Shown: in pieces, positions 46,273 through 60,044 of the stretch
Layout of the letters: each line of letters opens with the position of its first letter
Position numbering within the stretch: position 1 is the stretch's first letter
Origin: Sipunculus nudus
Lineage: Eukaryota > Annelida > Sipuncula > Golfingiida > Sipunculidae
Length of the DNA: 64,000 bases
Reading direction: 5' to 3'
Assembly: GCA_026874595.1 (NCBI GenBank)
Contig: CM049307.1
Location: 23,167,079 to 23,231,078 of the forward strand
Translations under genes and position numbers: made by a program
Notes under the pieces: generated by a model
Databases searched by the model: none
What the model was told of the DNA's origin: nothing
The model's input: only the letters and a program-made list of their open reading frames with translations

Positions 46273-47705
46273 GGGGAGGGACTACTATAATGGTTCGCAT
46301 CTGTCTGTCCACCCATCCCACCTCCTTTTTTATCAGAATATTTCCAAAAGCCCTGCAGCTTCCTTCACAAAAGTGTACATGCATATTATTCAGATGGCTG
46401 TGATGTAGTTATGACCTGCAGGTGGCGCCATCTACTGTTACACTACTTTCACAACCCAAAAGGATCGTTTCTTCTTTTTTACTAATAAGTGAATAAATAA
46501 GAAGACCTGATCCTTCAAATCATATGGAACAATTCCTTAGACCAAGGGATCTTATATTAATGTACGTTGAACTGGACTTCTTTTAAATTTTTTATGGACT
46601 TTCAAATTTTGCTGATGGCAAAAATTCTCGATTTTACATTTTTCCATGTGTGTTGAGAAAGCTGTCATATATCTTTGGAACCCCTGCAGCTTTTAAGACC
46701 AACTTGTGCATACATGTTAATCATGCGAGTGATATGTGATTTTTTGGAATTTTGGGTCAAAGGTCAAGGTCAGACGTCAACATTTTTCATACTTTGCTGT
46801 TCAGATGTTAGTGCCTCCTTTATAAGAGGAAATATGATAATTGTTTGCTCTAGTGTCATATCAGGACAGGTCCACATGTGATCTCAAATAGACTTGGAAG
46901 AAGTCATTTAGGGCCAGAGGGTCAAGGTCACAGGTCAGTGTTATTCACACTTTCCTGTTTAGATGTTGATACCTCCTTTAGCAGGGGAAAAATTATTTAT
47001 TTAATCAAATTTTACACACTTACATGGCAATGACAGAAGTGTTTTTCTGCAGATGGCGCCACCTCTGTTAAAATTTTCTGTTCTCCAAAATGGTCTTTTT
47101 CACTTCTGTTCAGATAAGTCAGTAAATAAGAACACTTTAGCCTTCAATTCATAAGCAATGATTCCTTGGAGCTACGTTTATTTGGTGAAACCTATATTGA
47201 ATAGAATTATTTTCAGAAAGATGTATCCAACGGACTAAAAATTTTGCTGATCATGAAAATTTCTTATTTCCCTTCATTCATTTAGTTCTTTTACCACTTT
47301 CTCTAAGACCCTTGCTGCTTTTTTCACCAAATTTAACACACTCAGCACATGACCAACCTGTGATTATCACCTGCAGTTGGCTCCACCTTTGTCTGACAAT
47401 TTTCTGTGTTCCAAAATGTTCTTTATCAATTTCCTTCATATGCAAGGATTCCTTGTAGGTAGGAGAATTTAATGAATACTATATTATACTATAAAGGAAT
47501 ACTATAAAAGAATTATTAGATAGATTTATCGCATACATCAGACAAGTTGCACCACAGATAATCATTTTGCATGCCTGCTCGCAAGTTGCATCCATTACAC
47601 AAGTAACCTTTGAATCCTGAATTATCCTATTTCAGCCAATTCTGCATGAAAGCAAGTCCCTGAAAATACCAACGTTTGAGTTCTGCATTGGGTGGGGGAC
47701 TATTT
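46273..47705. mobile_element. Interspersed repeat with internal 0.6-kb duplication
   Basis: GGGGGAGGGACTACTATAAT at the left and GGGTGGGGGACTATTTGTAC at the right bound the stretch. Inside, the anchor CTGCAGxTGGCxCCA occurs at 46,416, 47,047 and 47,371. The first two are followed by long similar text (CCTTCAA..CAT..., GATTCCTT..., AAATTTTGCTGAT...). GTCAAAGGTCAAGGTCA-like text occurs between. The style is that of molluscan repeats; the family was not identified. Confidence 0.5.
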
Positions 47706-50221
47706 GTACCTCTTGACCCTTGTTTATTCTTAATAACATTACCGTTCATATATATGGTTTAAGGTTGTTTCACTGATCAGGAACAGGTTTATGCTGACTG
47801 ATCAGGAATTAAGATTCACATGTTGCGTATTTGGTTGTGGTAGAATTCAACTGGAGAGTAAAGGATATAATTGAAGTTAAAGGTAGCACCACCTCTGGTT
47901 TTGATCGTGATCATGAGTCACCAGTATTCCCATTGTATGGAGGTGGATGGTTGAACAGTAGGGGTGAATCTGTAACTACATTCCTGATCTGGTCCAGTGG
48001 CTATGTCACTCTGTGTGCTTCTCTTCATGTCCTGTAAATGGAGCAAACAGAATAGTCAAAAATCAGCGTGCCGGTGTAAAACCTGAACCATTTGCTGTAC
48101 ATAGGTCTGTTATCTGTCACTGATAGGTCTTAAGTGGGCTCTCATTGGCAATGATTTGTCCCTGTAATTAGCCAGTTATAACAGAAAGCTTGCTTACCGA
48201 CTTGTGTGCTGTACATAGCACAGTGCAGGAGACCCAGAGGGAAGACATTGCACGCAGGTTTGTTGCTCACTTCTTCTTTGCAAAGATTCTTATCTTAAAT
48301 GGAAGATAGCTATCTTCTTACATATGTCATAAAGAGTACATTTCTTGACTATGAGTACCTGGATAACTTTATATATACCATCATAATTAAGTTTATATTT
48401 TCTTCTGATCACATACAATTAATTGTCATAGTCATATTTTATTAGTTGATGATTAATATTTGTAATTGCTCTACTTTAGATATAGCCATTTATTCATTTA
48501 TGTTTTACCCATGACTAAGCCAGCATTTAAACTTTTTAAGAAAAGTATGCTGATCAGTTAAGATTTACTGATTTTGAATAGTTGCAGTAATTATTCAAAC
48601 AAAAGGACAGTATGAAAGGAAGGAGAGTTACTGTTTCTTTAATGTATATTATGGATATATTTAATATAATCCAGTTATTTCATACAGCCCTGTATGGTCT
48701 TTTCTTATCATTGCAATTTTACAAATATGAAAGCAAAACTATAGAGTAAATATTAACCATAGCGATGTTAACCATAAACCATAGTCTTTCACTCGTCTTA
48801 TCGTGAGTAGACTCAGTTGGGGGGGGGAGGTGGGGGGGGGGGGGAGGTTGAACAAGATAACGTGATTAATAAGAGGTAAGGTGCACATTTGTCTAAAAAT
48901 GGCATGAAGTTGTGAATTTGTGACTTTGGATGAAACCTGTTATGACCCATGTAATGTTTTGGGATGAGTTTTTTGATAAAGGCAATTAATATGGTGTACA
49001 ATATGGTCCAAATGACAATATAGAATGAAATAATATATTAAGAAAAAATAACTGTACAAATGTAGTTGGATTGGCATGCTATTTATTCTGCAAAATACAT
49101 AAAATCTGATGTAAGCCCAAACAATTTATTTGGAAGTGATACAGATACAAATCATATATTAGATTTGAAAACGGCAAAAGGAAGACAAAAGTGTCGGAGT
49201 AACCATGGAGCTCCATGTATGGTATTTTTGTCTATTGTTACATGGTGATCGAGAAAATAGGAAAACTTTAGGCTAACCATTATGTTAGATTATATATCCT
49301 TTTTAAATGTGTAAGACATCCACCAGTAGCTTGTATAAGCTTTTTTCATTGTTGCTGGAGACAACTGGGAGGATTTGTCAGAAATGCTCATTGTCTGGAG
49401 ATTCATGGCAAGTTCTCTGTTGACAATTTCCACCAGTGAGCGAGTACAGATGCTTAACTCTTACAGTCATTCTTATGATAATCGTTCTTTTGTGTATGTA
49501 CACAGGATAATAATAAACCACCAAACCTGCATGTTCACAAAGCATATCCCCAATGACGGCAAGGTGTACGGTAATTTGTTCCCTGTGTGATGGAAAATTA
49601 CATGCCAGACATACATTTATTTGCAAGTCTTATTAGCCAGGATGACGACAGTCTTTTGCGTCCTAAGTGTAGACCAGCTCGAAGTGGTATGATACTGTTA
49701 ATTCATTATGCCCAAAAGATATATTATAGTTGACAGAGTTTCTGGATAGCCTGTTCCATAATTGTATAACAAATTGCTGGTGTGGAAGGATATTGCTTTT
49801 TATTCTGTGTTTTCCAAAAAATATAAAAGAAATCATAACTTGGTGGGAAAGTATGCTGAACCATTTGTAATTCTGACTTCAGTGCTTTTTAATACAACCC
49901 ACATAATATAAAATAAATTTACTGTAAATAGTCTGGCATGAAGTCTTAACAACCAGTACTTTTGGCATTGCTTCTGTGCTATTATTATTGAATATGCCCA
50001 CAATCCTTAAAAAAAACTCTTGTGTTACAGATTTAGTGTTACAGATATTGCCAAATTTTCATGACATATATATTATTTGGGTATATTTTGTTTTTAGTAC
50101 ATTGTTTTAAAACCATTTTTTTTTGTTCTGTTGATTAAAATTCAGGTTTGTGGGTTTGGCACAAAAGTTATAATTTTTTTCCAGAATGAGATGCTTGCCA
50201 CAAAATCATGGTTAATTTTTA

Positions 50222-50451
50222 TAGCTCAGCTGACTGAAAGTCAGTTGAGGTAAAGGAATGGTGCTCTGTCTGTTGTGTGTCTGTCAGTCTGTCTGTCCGT
50301 TAGCAAGGCACAAATTGTAACCACTGGCCTTAGAAACTAGGTAGACACAGGTTGGTTTCAAACTGATCCAGGACCCATATTTTGAAAAGCTCCTAAACAT
50401 GTCCTTATAGACAAATTCAGCTGTGCGTTGAGACCCATGGGTCCCTAGTTT
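50222..50451 (+). mobile_element. TAGCTCAGCTGACT family element, short old copy
   Basis: It begins TAGCTCAGCTGACT (50,222-50,235) and ends TTCAGCTGTGC...GACCCATGGGTCCCTAGTTT (50,451). The ends form an imperfect inverted repeat (GCTCAGCTGA versus TCAGCTGTGC). The interior TGTCTGTCAGTCTGTCTGTC corresponds to the GTCCGTCC tract of the copy at 60,045 after CpG decay. Confidence 0.68.
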
Positions 50452-51251
50452 CCATTAGGACTCTTATAGCTGTGGTTTTGCTTTCATTGTTATTGTGGTT
50501 ATAATTCTAGAAGATGGATGCAGGGCAGCACTAAACATGTTTAAGAAACATTTTTCTGTCCCTGCTACGATACAGGTGTCTGCTCATTAAGATCCCTCAT
50601 TTTACACCTGTCACCTGTATGATACACGAGCAACACCTAACTTCCAATAGCACTAAACAATGAAAGTATCAAATATAATAGATGTGCTCAATTAACAGGT
50701 GATAGAGAAACCAGTTCATAGAACACATGTAAAAAAGCAGTATCCTGTTAAATGCTTTACAGTAATCAATACTAGACTTACCTGTAATGTACCTGGCCCT
50801 CCACAGTTATGCAAGAGCAAATCAATACCAGTCAATACACCACACATCAGGTCTGCAGTAATTGTGCTCTGAAATCACTGGCATCAATACTTGAACTTCA
50901 TAGCAGATACTTTGATATTAATGAAAAATATAAAGCATCCATATATTATAAGATACATTTAGTAGTTTACCATTTTAGACCCATACAATTAGTCAGACGT
51001 CATACCAATAGCTTCGCATAATAGAATGATATCATAGCATTATGCCTTTTTGAAGCCAGGGCCAGGCATCACATTCTTTATAATTATACCCTCTAAATAA
51101 CCTCATGGTCTTTTAAGGTGTCTCTGTCATTGCTGTATTGTTAATTAAGAGAGGTTATATGAGCAGCAGACTGACCTTAGCAGCTGAGTTGGTATTACAT
51201 AACACCATGCCCTATGGCAACCCTCATCTATCACTCTCTCCTCCCACACAC

Positions 51252-51379
51252 TATAAAACCAGCCCAAGCAGACCATGGATAATCAGCCAGCTGGAACAGT
51301 TGGTGTAGCAATAGCAAAGAGAGCGTTCAGGTGCTTGCTTGCCAGAGATACTGATATGACTGGGCCAGGGTCTACACAG
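51252..51379 (+). promoter_or_regulatory. Candidate TATA-type promoter and short first exon
   Basis: TATAAAA at 51,252-51,258 precedes an initiator-like TCAG (A at 51,285) by about 33 bp. About 95 nt later CTACACAG/GTAGAG is a plausible donor. Spliced to the acceptor at 62,090 it would make a non-coding first exon for the cadherin gene. The ATG at 51,275 lies upstream of the predicted start and would not be transcribed. Confidence 0.33.
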
Positions 51380-52519
51380 GTAGAGAAAATCTCACAAAAT
51401 ATGTGGTTTGATACCCCACACAGTCCGCAGACATCTTGAGGTGTGTTTTGTTTTGAGCGGAAGCTGATGCATACTTACCTTTTCCAGGTATATAATTGGA
51501 AATAAGAAACTTATTTCTCACTGTGATGTAAGCAATGTAATTGGCATGGGGCCACAAGGGTTTATATGTTGTTGTTTTATGCATGTTATCTAGGTGATCA
51601 GACTTATCAACAGGCACTGAAGTATTATCAGCACATGTTAACAATAGAAATTGGGAGCTAGATTTATTGTTAAAAACTGACATCAGTGATATAGTTTATC
51701 AGCTGTGAGAACTTAGTTATATTCTTTAACTTCAAGCTCATCTGTTAGTTCCTAGTGTTATTTAATTTACCCATAACTGTTTTCATGAAAAACCTGCGTT
51801 GCAGAAGGGGACTTCTCAGCTCCATTTCATTTGAACCCCGGTGAAATTTGTGGTTTATGAGTCAGCTTGTGTGTAATGTGTATCACTTCACGGTAATAGA
51901 TGTATCAACTTTTTAGTCAAACCCAGCTACAGTGAGTTCTGCAGGGTGGCACATCTAAGCAAGGATATCTGTTCAAAGTGACATGTGTAAAGTGTGGGAT
52001 TTTCAAAGTCAACAGCACACAGGCCGGGTCAAAGCAAGGCTCCCGGCAGCTCCAGGCTTGTTTAAACTGTAATTGTCAGGGAAAAGATCCACACTACATT
52101 TTGTTCACACGCCAATGTTTGTTCTCCATGATGTGGAGACATTTAATACCCACTTATGTGTCAGGAGTTGTACTCACTCTGACCTTCTTCAGGTGATCTG
52201 TAAACATTGTAATACAATATAGAGCCATGCTTTATGAGATACTCAGCTCTAGTAATTGTTCAGAAGTTTAACACTTCCACATGGAAGATTGAATTCTCAA
52301 GAGAAGACTCTTGTTTGATTGTTAAGATTGTGTACGATATGATTATTTAGTTGAAGTATGCTTGATGGAGCATTAACCCTTGAGGCATCTTTTCATAGAT
52401 AAAATGGTAGATTGAGTCGTTCAGAAGATAAAGGGATGAGGGAATGTGAATGGAGAGTGCAGGATTTTTATTGACTAATGATTGTAGGGAGAAATAGTAA
52501 TGTTTATGTTTTTTTTCTC

Positions 52520-52520
52520 A

Positions 52521-52592
<72 letters not shown>
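52520..52592. repeat. (AT)n microsatellite
   Basis: About 35 AT units with one AAAT interruption. Confidence 0.9.
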
Positions 52593-52600
<8 letters not shown>

Positions 52601-53903
52601 GTGTGACTTCAGATTTAATTTTACTCATCCACTTATAAAATGACTGGTTCATTTGTTTTAAATGGATTTATAAGGATTGTAGCTGTGTTTTGAGCCATGT
52701 ATAAAATGTATATAATGTGCGTAGGTTTATGCGCTGAAAACCTTGTATTTTCACATCACATAGAGTTACATCATGCTCAGCTGAGAGGAAGGATGAACGA
52801 CAGGCATATAGGTGATTAATAGTTTCTTTTTATCACTGACTCTTTGTTCAGGCACCAGGTATTTAAAAGTCTTTAAAAGATATGTCAAGAAAGGCTGTGA
52901 TGTATTTCCTGTTTAAGGTAGGCTCCAAGTGCCGTGCATAGGCCACAGTAAAAAAACAGTCAGAGAAGTTCATTAAGCACATGCAGTCTTTAAGCATGAA
53001 GTGATGAATAGCTACATGTTGTAACCTGCAGAATTTTATGTTCTGACTTTGTTCTGGTTACCTGTCACACAACACTGACAGTTTCTGCCCTGGTTCTTGG
53101 CTATATAATTTATTTTTGATTCAGTACAATCTAGTCATCTGGATGTCATTAGTTTTTATCAAATTTTAAGTGACTTTGCTTTAGAATAAATGTAGACACT
53201 TCACTTCATGCGTGTAAGGAATTCTGTAAAACATACTTAAACACAATCATGTCTGGGGAAATATATTGAGATGATGTCAGCATGTATAAAGAGATGACTT
53301 TTTTTTTTTTTTACATTACATTTATAAAAAGTAATTAATATTTGTAGTTTTTTTAATTAAGGTAATGCTTTACACTAATTGAATTAAAAAAATGTGATGC
53401 CGATTTCTTACAAACATTAGATAGGTGCATGATTTCTTACAAATACAAAAAAATTGGTGTAACTTTTTGATAACATAGGTTTGACTGCACTGAATTAGTA
53501 TAAATGTGGACTTAATAAATTTGTGGATAGGCAAGTTCGAAGATGTCTTTTAATCTGGTAATAGTTTTTTGTGCAAGTGAGTTGAATAATACCTGTAAAG
53601 AATTATACCAAAATACATTTATGGTTAAGATTATAATATATATGTATCATATAAAATTCTAACACAGCATATAAATTCCATTATATTCAGGTATTCTTTA
53701 TCATATTAATTTTCAAAACATAGGTATGAATAATGACAAAGACCTCTATTTCGGAAATCTGACTGATTTGCGTTTTCATACTAGTACAAAATTCCATTAA
53801 CTCAAGATGGAATAATTGTCTTTAAATTTGAAGAATCAAATTTAGACTGTTTTACTGATGTTCAGGGATTAAAATTATTAAGATGGAGCAGTTTAAGCAC
53901 TAA

Positions 53904-54179
53904 GGCCAAAAAAAATAAAAGGTATGGTTCTCAGGCACCGCCCGCGTCAATTTTAACCCCCCGCATCAAAAATTTTTATTTTGATTTTGATCTTTCAAGA
54001 AAATAAATAATACAATTTATGTAGTATTTAGCAAAATATTTGTAATTTTCATGGTTTTTCCTGATTATATGACATTTTTTTCGAAACATCCAAAAAAAGG
54101 TCAAAAATAAAATACCGCCCGCCCGCACTGATTTCTGAAAAAAAGTGCCTGAGAACCATACCTTATTTTTTTTTTGGCC
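53904..54179. mobile_element. 276-bp miniature inverted-repeat element (Harbinger-like)
   Basis: The ends carry inverted repeats of about 34 bp: GGCC, a poly-A run, then AAGGTATGGTTCTCAGGCAC, with the reverse complement at 54,145-54,179. TAA flanks both sides (53,901-53,903; 54,180-54,182), a TWA duplication. The two poly-A runs differ only by slippage. CpGs are still present inside, unlike the surrounding intron. Confidence 0.75.
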
Positions 54180-57104
54180 TAACTACCTGATTTTTTAAAG
54201 CATGATTTATATATATCTCCTGATAAAGATTTAAAAAATCATGGTATGATATTATATTGGTATATATCATCTATTTTTATCATATATTTAATGTATCTGT
54301 TCATTCCATCTTGTTCAGCCTGCCTTGCTTAAAACTGAATTTTCTCCATCAGAGACAGTTAAGTGACAGGGGCATCTATTCTTTCAGTTATGTCTTATAG
54401 TGAATTTCAAGTTATGTCAATCTTGTAGTTTTAGATGCTGCTGAAGTGAATGGTCCACAACATTTATAGAAGAAGAAACTGTGTTCCCAGATGTTTAAAT
54501 TTTTTAACCTCATTTATAGTCAAGCATGGTAAAGACTGGGTTGATGATGCCAGATAATGATCTGAACTAGATGTCATGGCCTCCCATTTGCTAAATATTA
54601 TTATAGATAATATCTTGAAACACAGGTGTGTGACAAGCATTCTACTCCTTGTTAAGGGTTATTCCACAGAAGTGTTAAACCCGCTTTTCATCTCTAATAA
54701 TTTCATTTGATATTACCGGACAATCTTCAGTTATATTCTTAAGAAAAGGTTAAATACATAATAAGAATGGAATGAATTGTAAACAGTGTACTTTAATTTT
54801 CCCCAAAAGAGGATGTCAACAGGAAAGTGAGGTTTCACTAAATTTGACGTGGAATTTAGTGGCATTTCTGTTGGGTCCACACAGAAGTTGTGCCTTGAAT
54901 GACACACTCCGTTGCACCAGTGACTCCAGAGGAACTGAACTTGACATTGTGGTGACATGCTCGCCCAGGCATGGTGACCCTTGTAGGGTTCTTGTGACCC
55001 CCACACACCCCAAGAAATGACAGTAAGAAGTCACTCGCATCAGCATGTTGGTGCGAGTCTGGGGTCTCTGTAGTATTGACTTTTCTCTCTCCGTCTAAAT
55101 GCATTGGCACAACCTTGCACCATTACCTGCCTGGGCCATTTTTACCTGTGGCCCTAAATTCCTTTGATCTCTACCTGTTCTGTCAATAGAACTGCAGGTA
55201 AACAGGTGTAGATGTTCACAAGATGCGGAGACAGGAGCAGGTACCCTTAGATAAATAAAACAAATAATGAATAGTGAAATAGATGCTTAAATTGCCTTGA
55301 TTTTTAGATTTTTTTCAAGGATGAAATTATGGGAAAGTCACAGCATATTAAAATGTTCTGTAGTCGGCTAATTTTATATATATATATATATATATATGTA
55401 AATGGTAATGTACATATATAAATATATTATGTGTATATTATATAAAATATATTATATATTATTAGATTCTTCTGATTACATGCATGGCTCGAAAAGAAAT
55501 ATAAATATTACCGTTATATTCTGTCCATCAAAAGATATTGTATTACAGTATCAGCGCTATTTGAAATAAAATAATGACACATCTATAAACCTTCATAGGA
55601 ATCTTAGTATTTATTAATTGATTTTCTCAGTGAAATGTGGATATGTTGTCATAATAGTTTTTAGGTCATTATGGTATCTGGAGCAGTACATTAAATAATA
55701 TGGCGTGGCACTCGATCCTATAATTGGACAAGCATCAGGTCAAAGGTCACTCTTCCAAGTGCTTTAGCCGGAGGCAGGGAAGTGGACTGTGACTGAAGGA
55801 ATGTCCATTTAAACATGGTTTATTGCAGGCAAAATAGTTGGCCATGGCAGACGCCCTGTTTTTATGAAATTTTTGTTACACAATAAAGCACTTAGATGTT
55901 TTAGCAATAGATTCTTATTGGTTTTTAGATCAATATAAAGCGAGTCACTTAAGTTCAACCCTGCCTTATTTTAGTATGAAAAAGGCAAACCTGAAACTAA
56001 GTACAGACATTACTGGTTTATCAGCTGAATGTGGTAATAGTGAGGTCAGTATTTAATGTAAAATTTGAAAAAGTTTTGATTTTAGGGAATCAGTAATGGT
56101 CAGTGATGTTAAAGTGACACTTTATAAAATTCCAGTTTTTTTAAGCAGACCTCATAAGTGGGAATAACAATGTTAATTATTACATAGTCATTAAAAATTT
56201 TTAATGTTAAATTATTTATCTTAAATTTGAGTTTCAGCTGTCATAATTATATCTGTGTAATTATATGTAGTACTTATATGGGTTAGGTATTGTTACATGT
56301 ACACAGTTGTGATCTGATTGAGATGGTACATTACTGCCCTTGTAGTCATCACATTTAAAGAAAGATTGATAGTTTTGCATCTCTTTTATTAGGAACCAAG
56401 ATTTCAATAGATGTATGTCAAGTACAAAATGTGGTTTTCCGTAATTTTCTAGTCCTTATGCATTGTCCACATGTGTAATCTGTATGCATATTCCATATCC
56501 ACCTGCTGCAGACAGGAATTTTGTGCAATTCATTGCAGTCATCTTGTCAATTTGGTTTTTAGCATGGGGTTTCAAAATTCAAGTTCTATTGTATGAGCAT
56601 GCTTTATCTTTAATCTGTATGATTGTATATAAGCCTTCATTTAAAAAAAAAAAATATTTGCAAATGGTTGTAATGCATCATCAATTTTTTTCACCCACAA
56701 AGTATTTTTCTAAATAGTTTAAGTGTAAACATCATTACCATGTAGAAATAGTACAATGGTTATTTTTCAAATTATGAATATTATTTTAATTGATTTAATG
56801 AAGTTTTTTTTGTTGATATGTAATATTGTACAATAATTGTAAAAAGTGGTGAAATGGCTTGCAGATCAAAAGAAATCATTAGTTATCAAGCACATATGAA
56901 TCAACACAGAATATGGACTGTGCATACCTTCTCATGGATAATTAACTGTACAGATTAGGTCTAGACAATGTACATCCAGAAAACCAGCTTATGGAGATGA
57001 TATATGTGTTGGGAAAAAAACCCCACCCAATCATAACTGAGATGTATTGAGTAAATACATGTGACGAAGACATCATCATCAGTTAACATATTGCAAACGT
57101 TAGC

Positions 57105-57302
57105 AGGAGCAGATCCAGGATTTAGGAAAATGAAGGGTCCAACCCGGTAGGACTAATGGCAAAGCTTAAAAAAGGTTCCAAGATCTGGAAAAGGAGGGGT
57201 CCAGGGTGCAAAAATTTGGCCTGAATACTGAAAAAAATTACAGTGGCTAAAAAAGGGGAGGTCCGGACTTCCTGGACCCCTCCCCTGGTTCCGCTTCTGA
57301 TT
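57105..57302. mobile_element. hAT-like miniature element
   Basis: CAGGAGCAGATCCAGGATTT at the left faces CCCTGGTTCCGCTTCTG at the right, inverted repeats of about 16 bp with a few changes. Interior phrases GGGTCC, GGTTCCA and TGGCTAAAAAAGGGGAGG match the elements at 30.5 and 11.5 kb. Confidence 0.6.
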
Positions 57303-60044
57303 AGAAGACTTATACCAGTACTGTAATGTATATATCTCTTCAAAGGCTGAAGAGCCCTATGAATCTTCACCAGTATTGGATGGATTCTTTCTAGGCTAAT
57401 ATTCCATGCTTCCAGCACACTTAAGGAAACCATGAAAGTCAGTGTAGTTTTTGCCTAAACCTCCCAACAAGCAAACATACAAACTGACAGGGGTGGAAAC
57501 ATAACAAATAATGTGGATGTAGCTCAGGATTTAGCACTTGCTGGTAGTGCTTGCTATCTTAGCACAATTATGTGGTCAGCTATCCTTGATTGGACAGAGG
57601 CATTGGTTTCGTAAAGAGCAGACACCTTGACCTGTGGATCTAAAGTATGCACTAATCACTTGCCCCATTGTAGATCTCAACAGAGGCACTGGGGTGTTCA
57701 GGGGCAGTGGAGCTGAGGGGGCAATGAGGACAGGGGCGATTATTGTCAGATTTGTGTCAGAACACTATTGGTGGTTCTCTTCTATTTAAGATCTGAGGAC
57801 ACTGAGGAACTTGAGTAAGGGACCCATACTGATTTATTGCATCGATTTTGACATTTAACAGTAAGCCCCCCCCCCCCCCACTCCTTACCAAATGAGAGAT
57901 TTTCATAGCTACATACATGCAGTTACATTTTTAGATGTGTTATTTCTTATTAATGGATTTGAAGAATCAGGTAAAAAAATAATTATCTATATTAAATGAG
58001 ATTAACACTGTACACAGTATAACGAGAAAAAAGTTTTTACAAGCTAGAGGGAAGAAAGTATTACAATTTACTGTCATTTAATTATATTTTTTTAGTTACA
58101 GAGAACAATATCAAGATACAGCAAAGTCTATACTTAAGCTGACATAATTGATTATCTCCCAAGGGGTTGTATTGTTAGAATAACCCAAGTTATCTGTTGG
58201 AACCCAAGAATCTCATGAGCTTGCCTATAGAACATACATGATATATTCTGCTTGATGAAATATGCACTCAGTATCTGGGACTGGGTGTTGTATATAGGTA
58301 ATACAGGTTATTTAAATGACATTAAAAGAAGTGTAATCCAAAAATACTAATTTTATGCAATATTAATTTAACGTCATCCCTACAGTTATTTGGTTAAAAT
58401 GGTAGCATTAAGCGAGAGAAAAAAAAGGAAAATTGGGGAAAATGAATAGGTTGTTGATACACAATGTTAGATATGTCATAGGTTATTGTTAAATCTTAAT
58501 CATGCACCTTTATATTAATAAAGGGACTAAAAAAGTGTACGTATCATAAGATAAACATGCACCACTTTTTTTCAACAATCATATATAAAAAAATTAGGAT
58601 ATGACTTGACTTGGAAAAAATTGGTCTGTGAATGTGTTGGATGCCCCTGTATACATGTCTATATATAGCATGCTAAAATAGTGTGTCTGCCAAGCCAGTG
58701 TTTGCTATTGTGGACAGGATTCCATAGCCATTCTTGTTCACCTGTATGTAACGAGCATCAGATTTCCCTTTACCTGTATTAGGTAGCAGGTACATTTTAT
58801 GTTAACCACATCCATGGCTTAAATTATATCCTCAGATACAAGTAGCTGATATTTCAAGGAAGCATTTATATTTTTCTTTATTATTTACCTAGGTATTAAG
58901 AGGTATTTGTTCAAGGTGTATTGTCCATAATGTGTCTGATTTACCCCGAGTCCCTGTTATAAAAGCAATTATAGAATAATGGTGAAATTGGTTCTCAGTG
59001 TGGAATTACATATATTCAGTGCTGTACATAATCAGAAAGACTTGCAGGATCTATATCTATCAATCTCGTATTTGTATATATGTTTGGTGAGGTAACCATC
59101 AGTGTATAGATAACAAGATAAAATTTAATTCCACTCAACCCATCATGGACCACCATGGACAAACCTGCCCCCGTTGGGTGGCAGAGCGACTGTTCAGTTG
59201 TGATGTTGTGGGTATAGGTATTCCCAGGTCGAAATCTCCATGGCTGATTGCACATGGAAGGGATAGTCAAACCTAGTTGTGATTGAAGACCATAATTAAC
59301 TGTGCGACCTCTTGTCCTAAGGTGGGGTCAAACATGAATCGTAGCCATACTGAGAACATGGTGATAGCCAGCTCTTAATATTTATGGGAGAATATAATGA
59401 AAGTCAGCCAGCCAAGTAGGATGGAAATAATCAATGGACTGTGACAGGGGATACACCTGAGTGGCTTACCTATACAGGTTAAAGTAGCTACACAGGTAAG
59501 GTAGGCTTGATCTTCAGGTGAGATATAACATTTCTTTTCGTTTTTATCACCACACCACATGACATTTGTATATAGGGAAAAATGTCCTTTTCTGCTGGAT
59601 TATATGGTTGGCTTACTGTACAGCTAGGCTAGGCTGGCACCAGGTAATTATTAATAATGTATAGGTACAGTATGGATCCAGTATAGGTGTTCCTGTGATC
59701 AGTGTTTGATCAGATCATCAGGTTGTTATGAGGGGGAACTAACACATTTACTATAGCCTACCAGTCTGTTCAAAAGGGTCTGGTTTACCTTCTTCAATTA
59801 TCTAATCCTCTGTTCTTGTACCTGTCTTCCCATGCTGTATAGTTATTACATAATTAATGATCATAACAGGTACTAACCTGTATATCAAGGTTGTGAGCAA
59901 AGGCATTTTTTATATTTTCTTTTTAATTCAAAATGTGGATATAAGGGTCAGATGGGACTGAAAAATATTGTCCAGGTTTGTGTTGTCTCTTTTCAAAGTA
60001 TCCAAAGTTAGAAGTTATTTTTCTTGCTTATGTAATTGTATATT

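Noticed and set aside
51275-51436. 54-codon frame beginning ATGGATAATCAGCC
   Set aside because: The ATG lies only about 20 bp after the TATA box and would be upstream of the transcription start. It also does not join the cadherin frame.
54731-55110. Four overlapping frames on both strands
   Set aside because: Mutual overlap without domain or splice evidence; probably chance in a locally stop-poor stretch.
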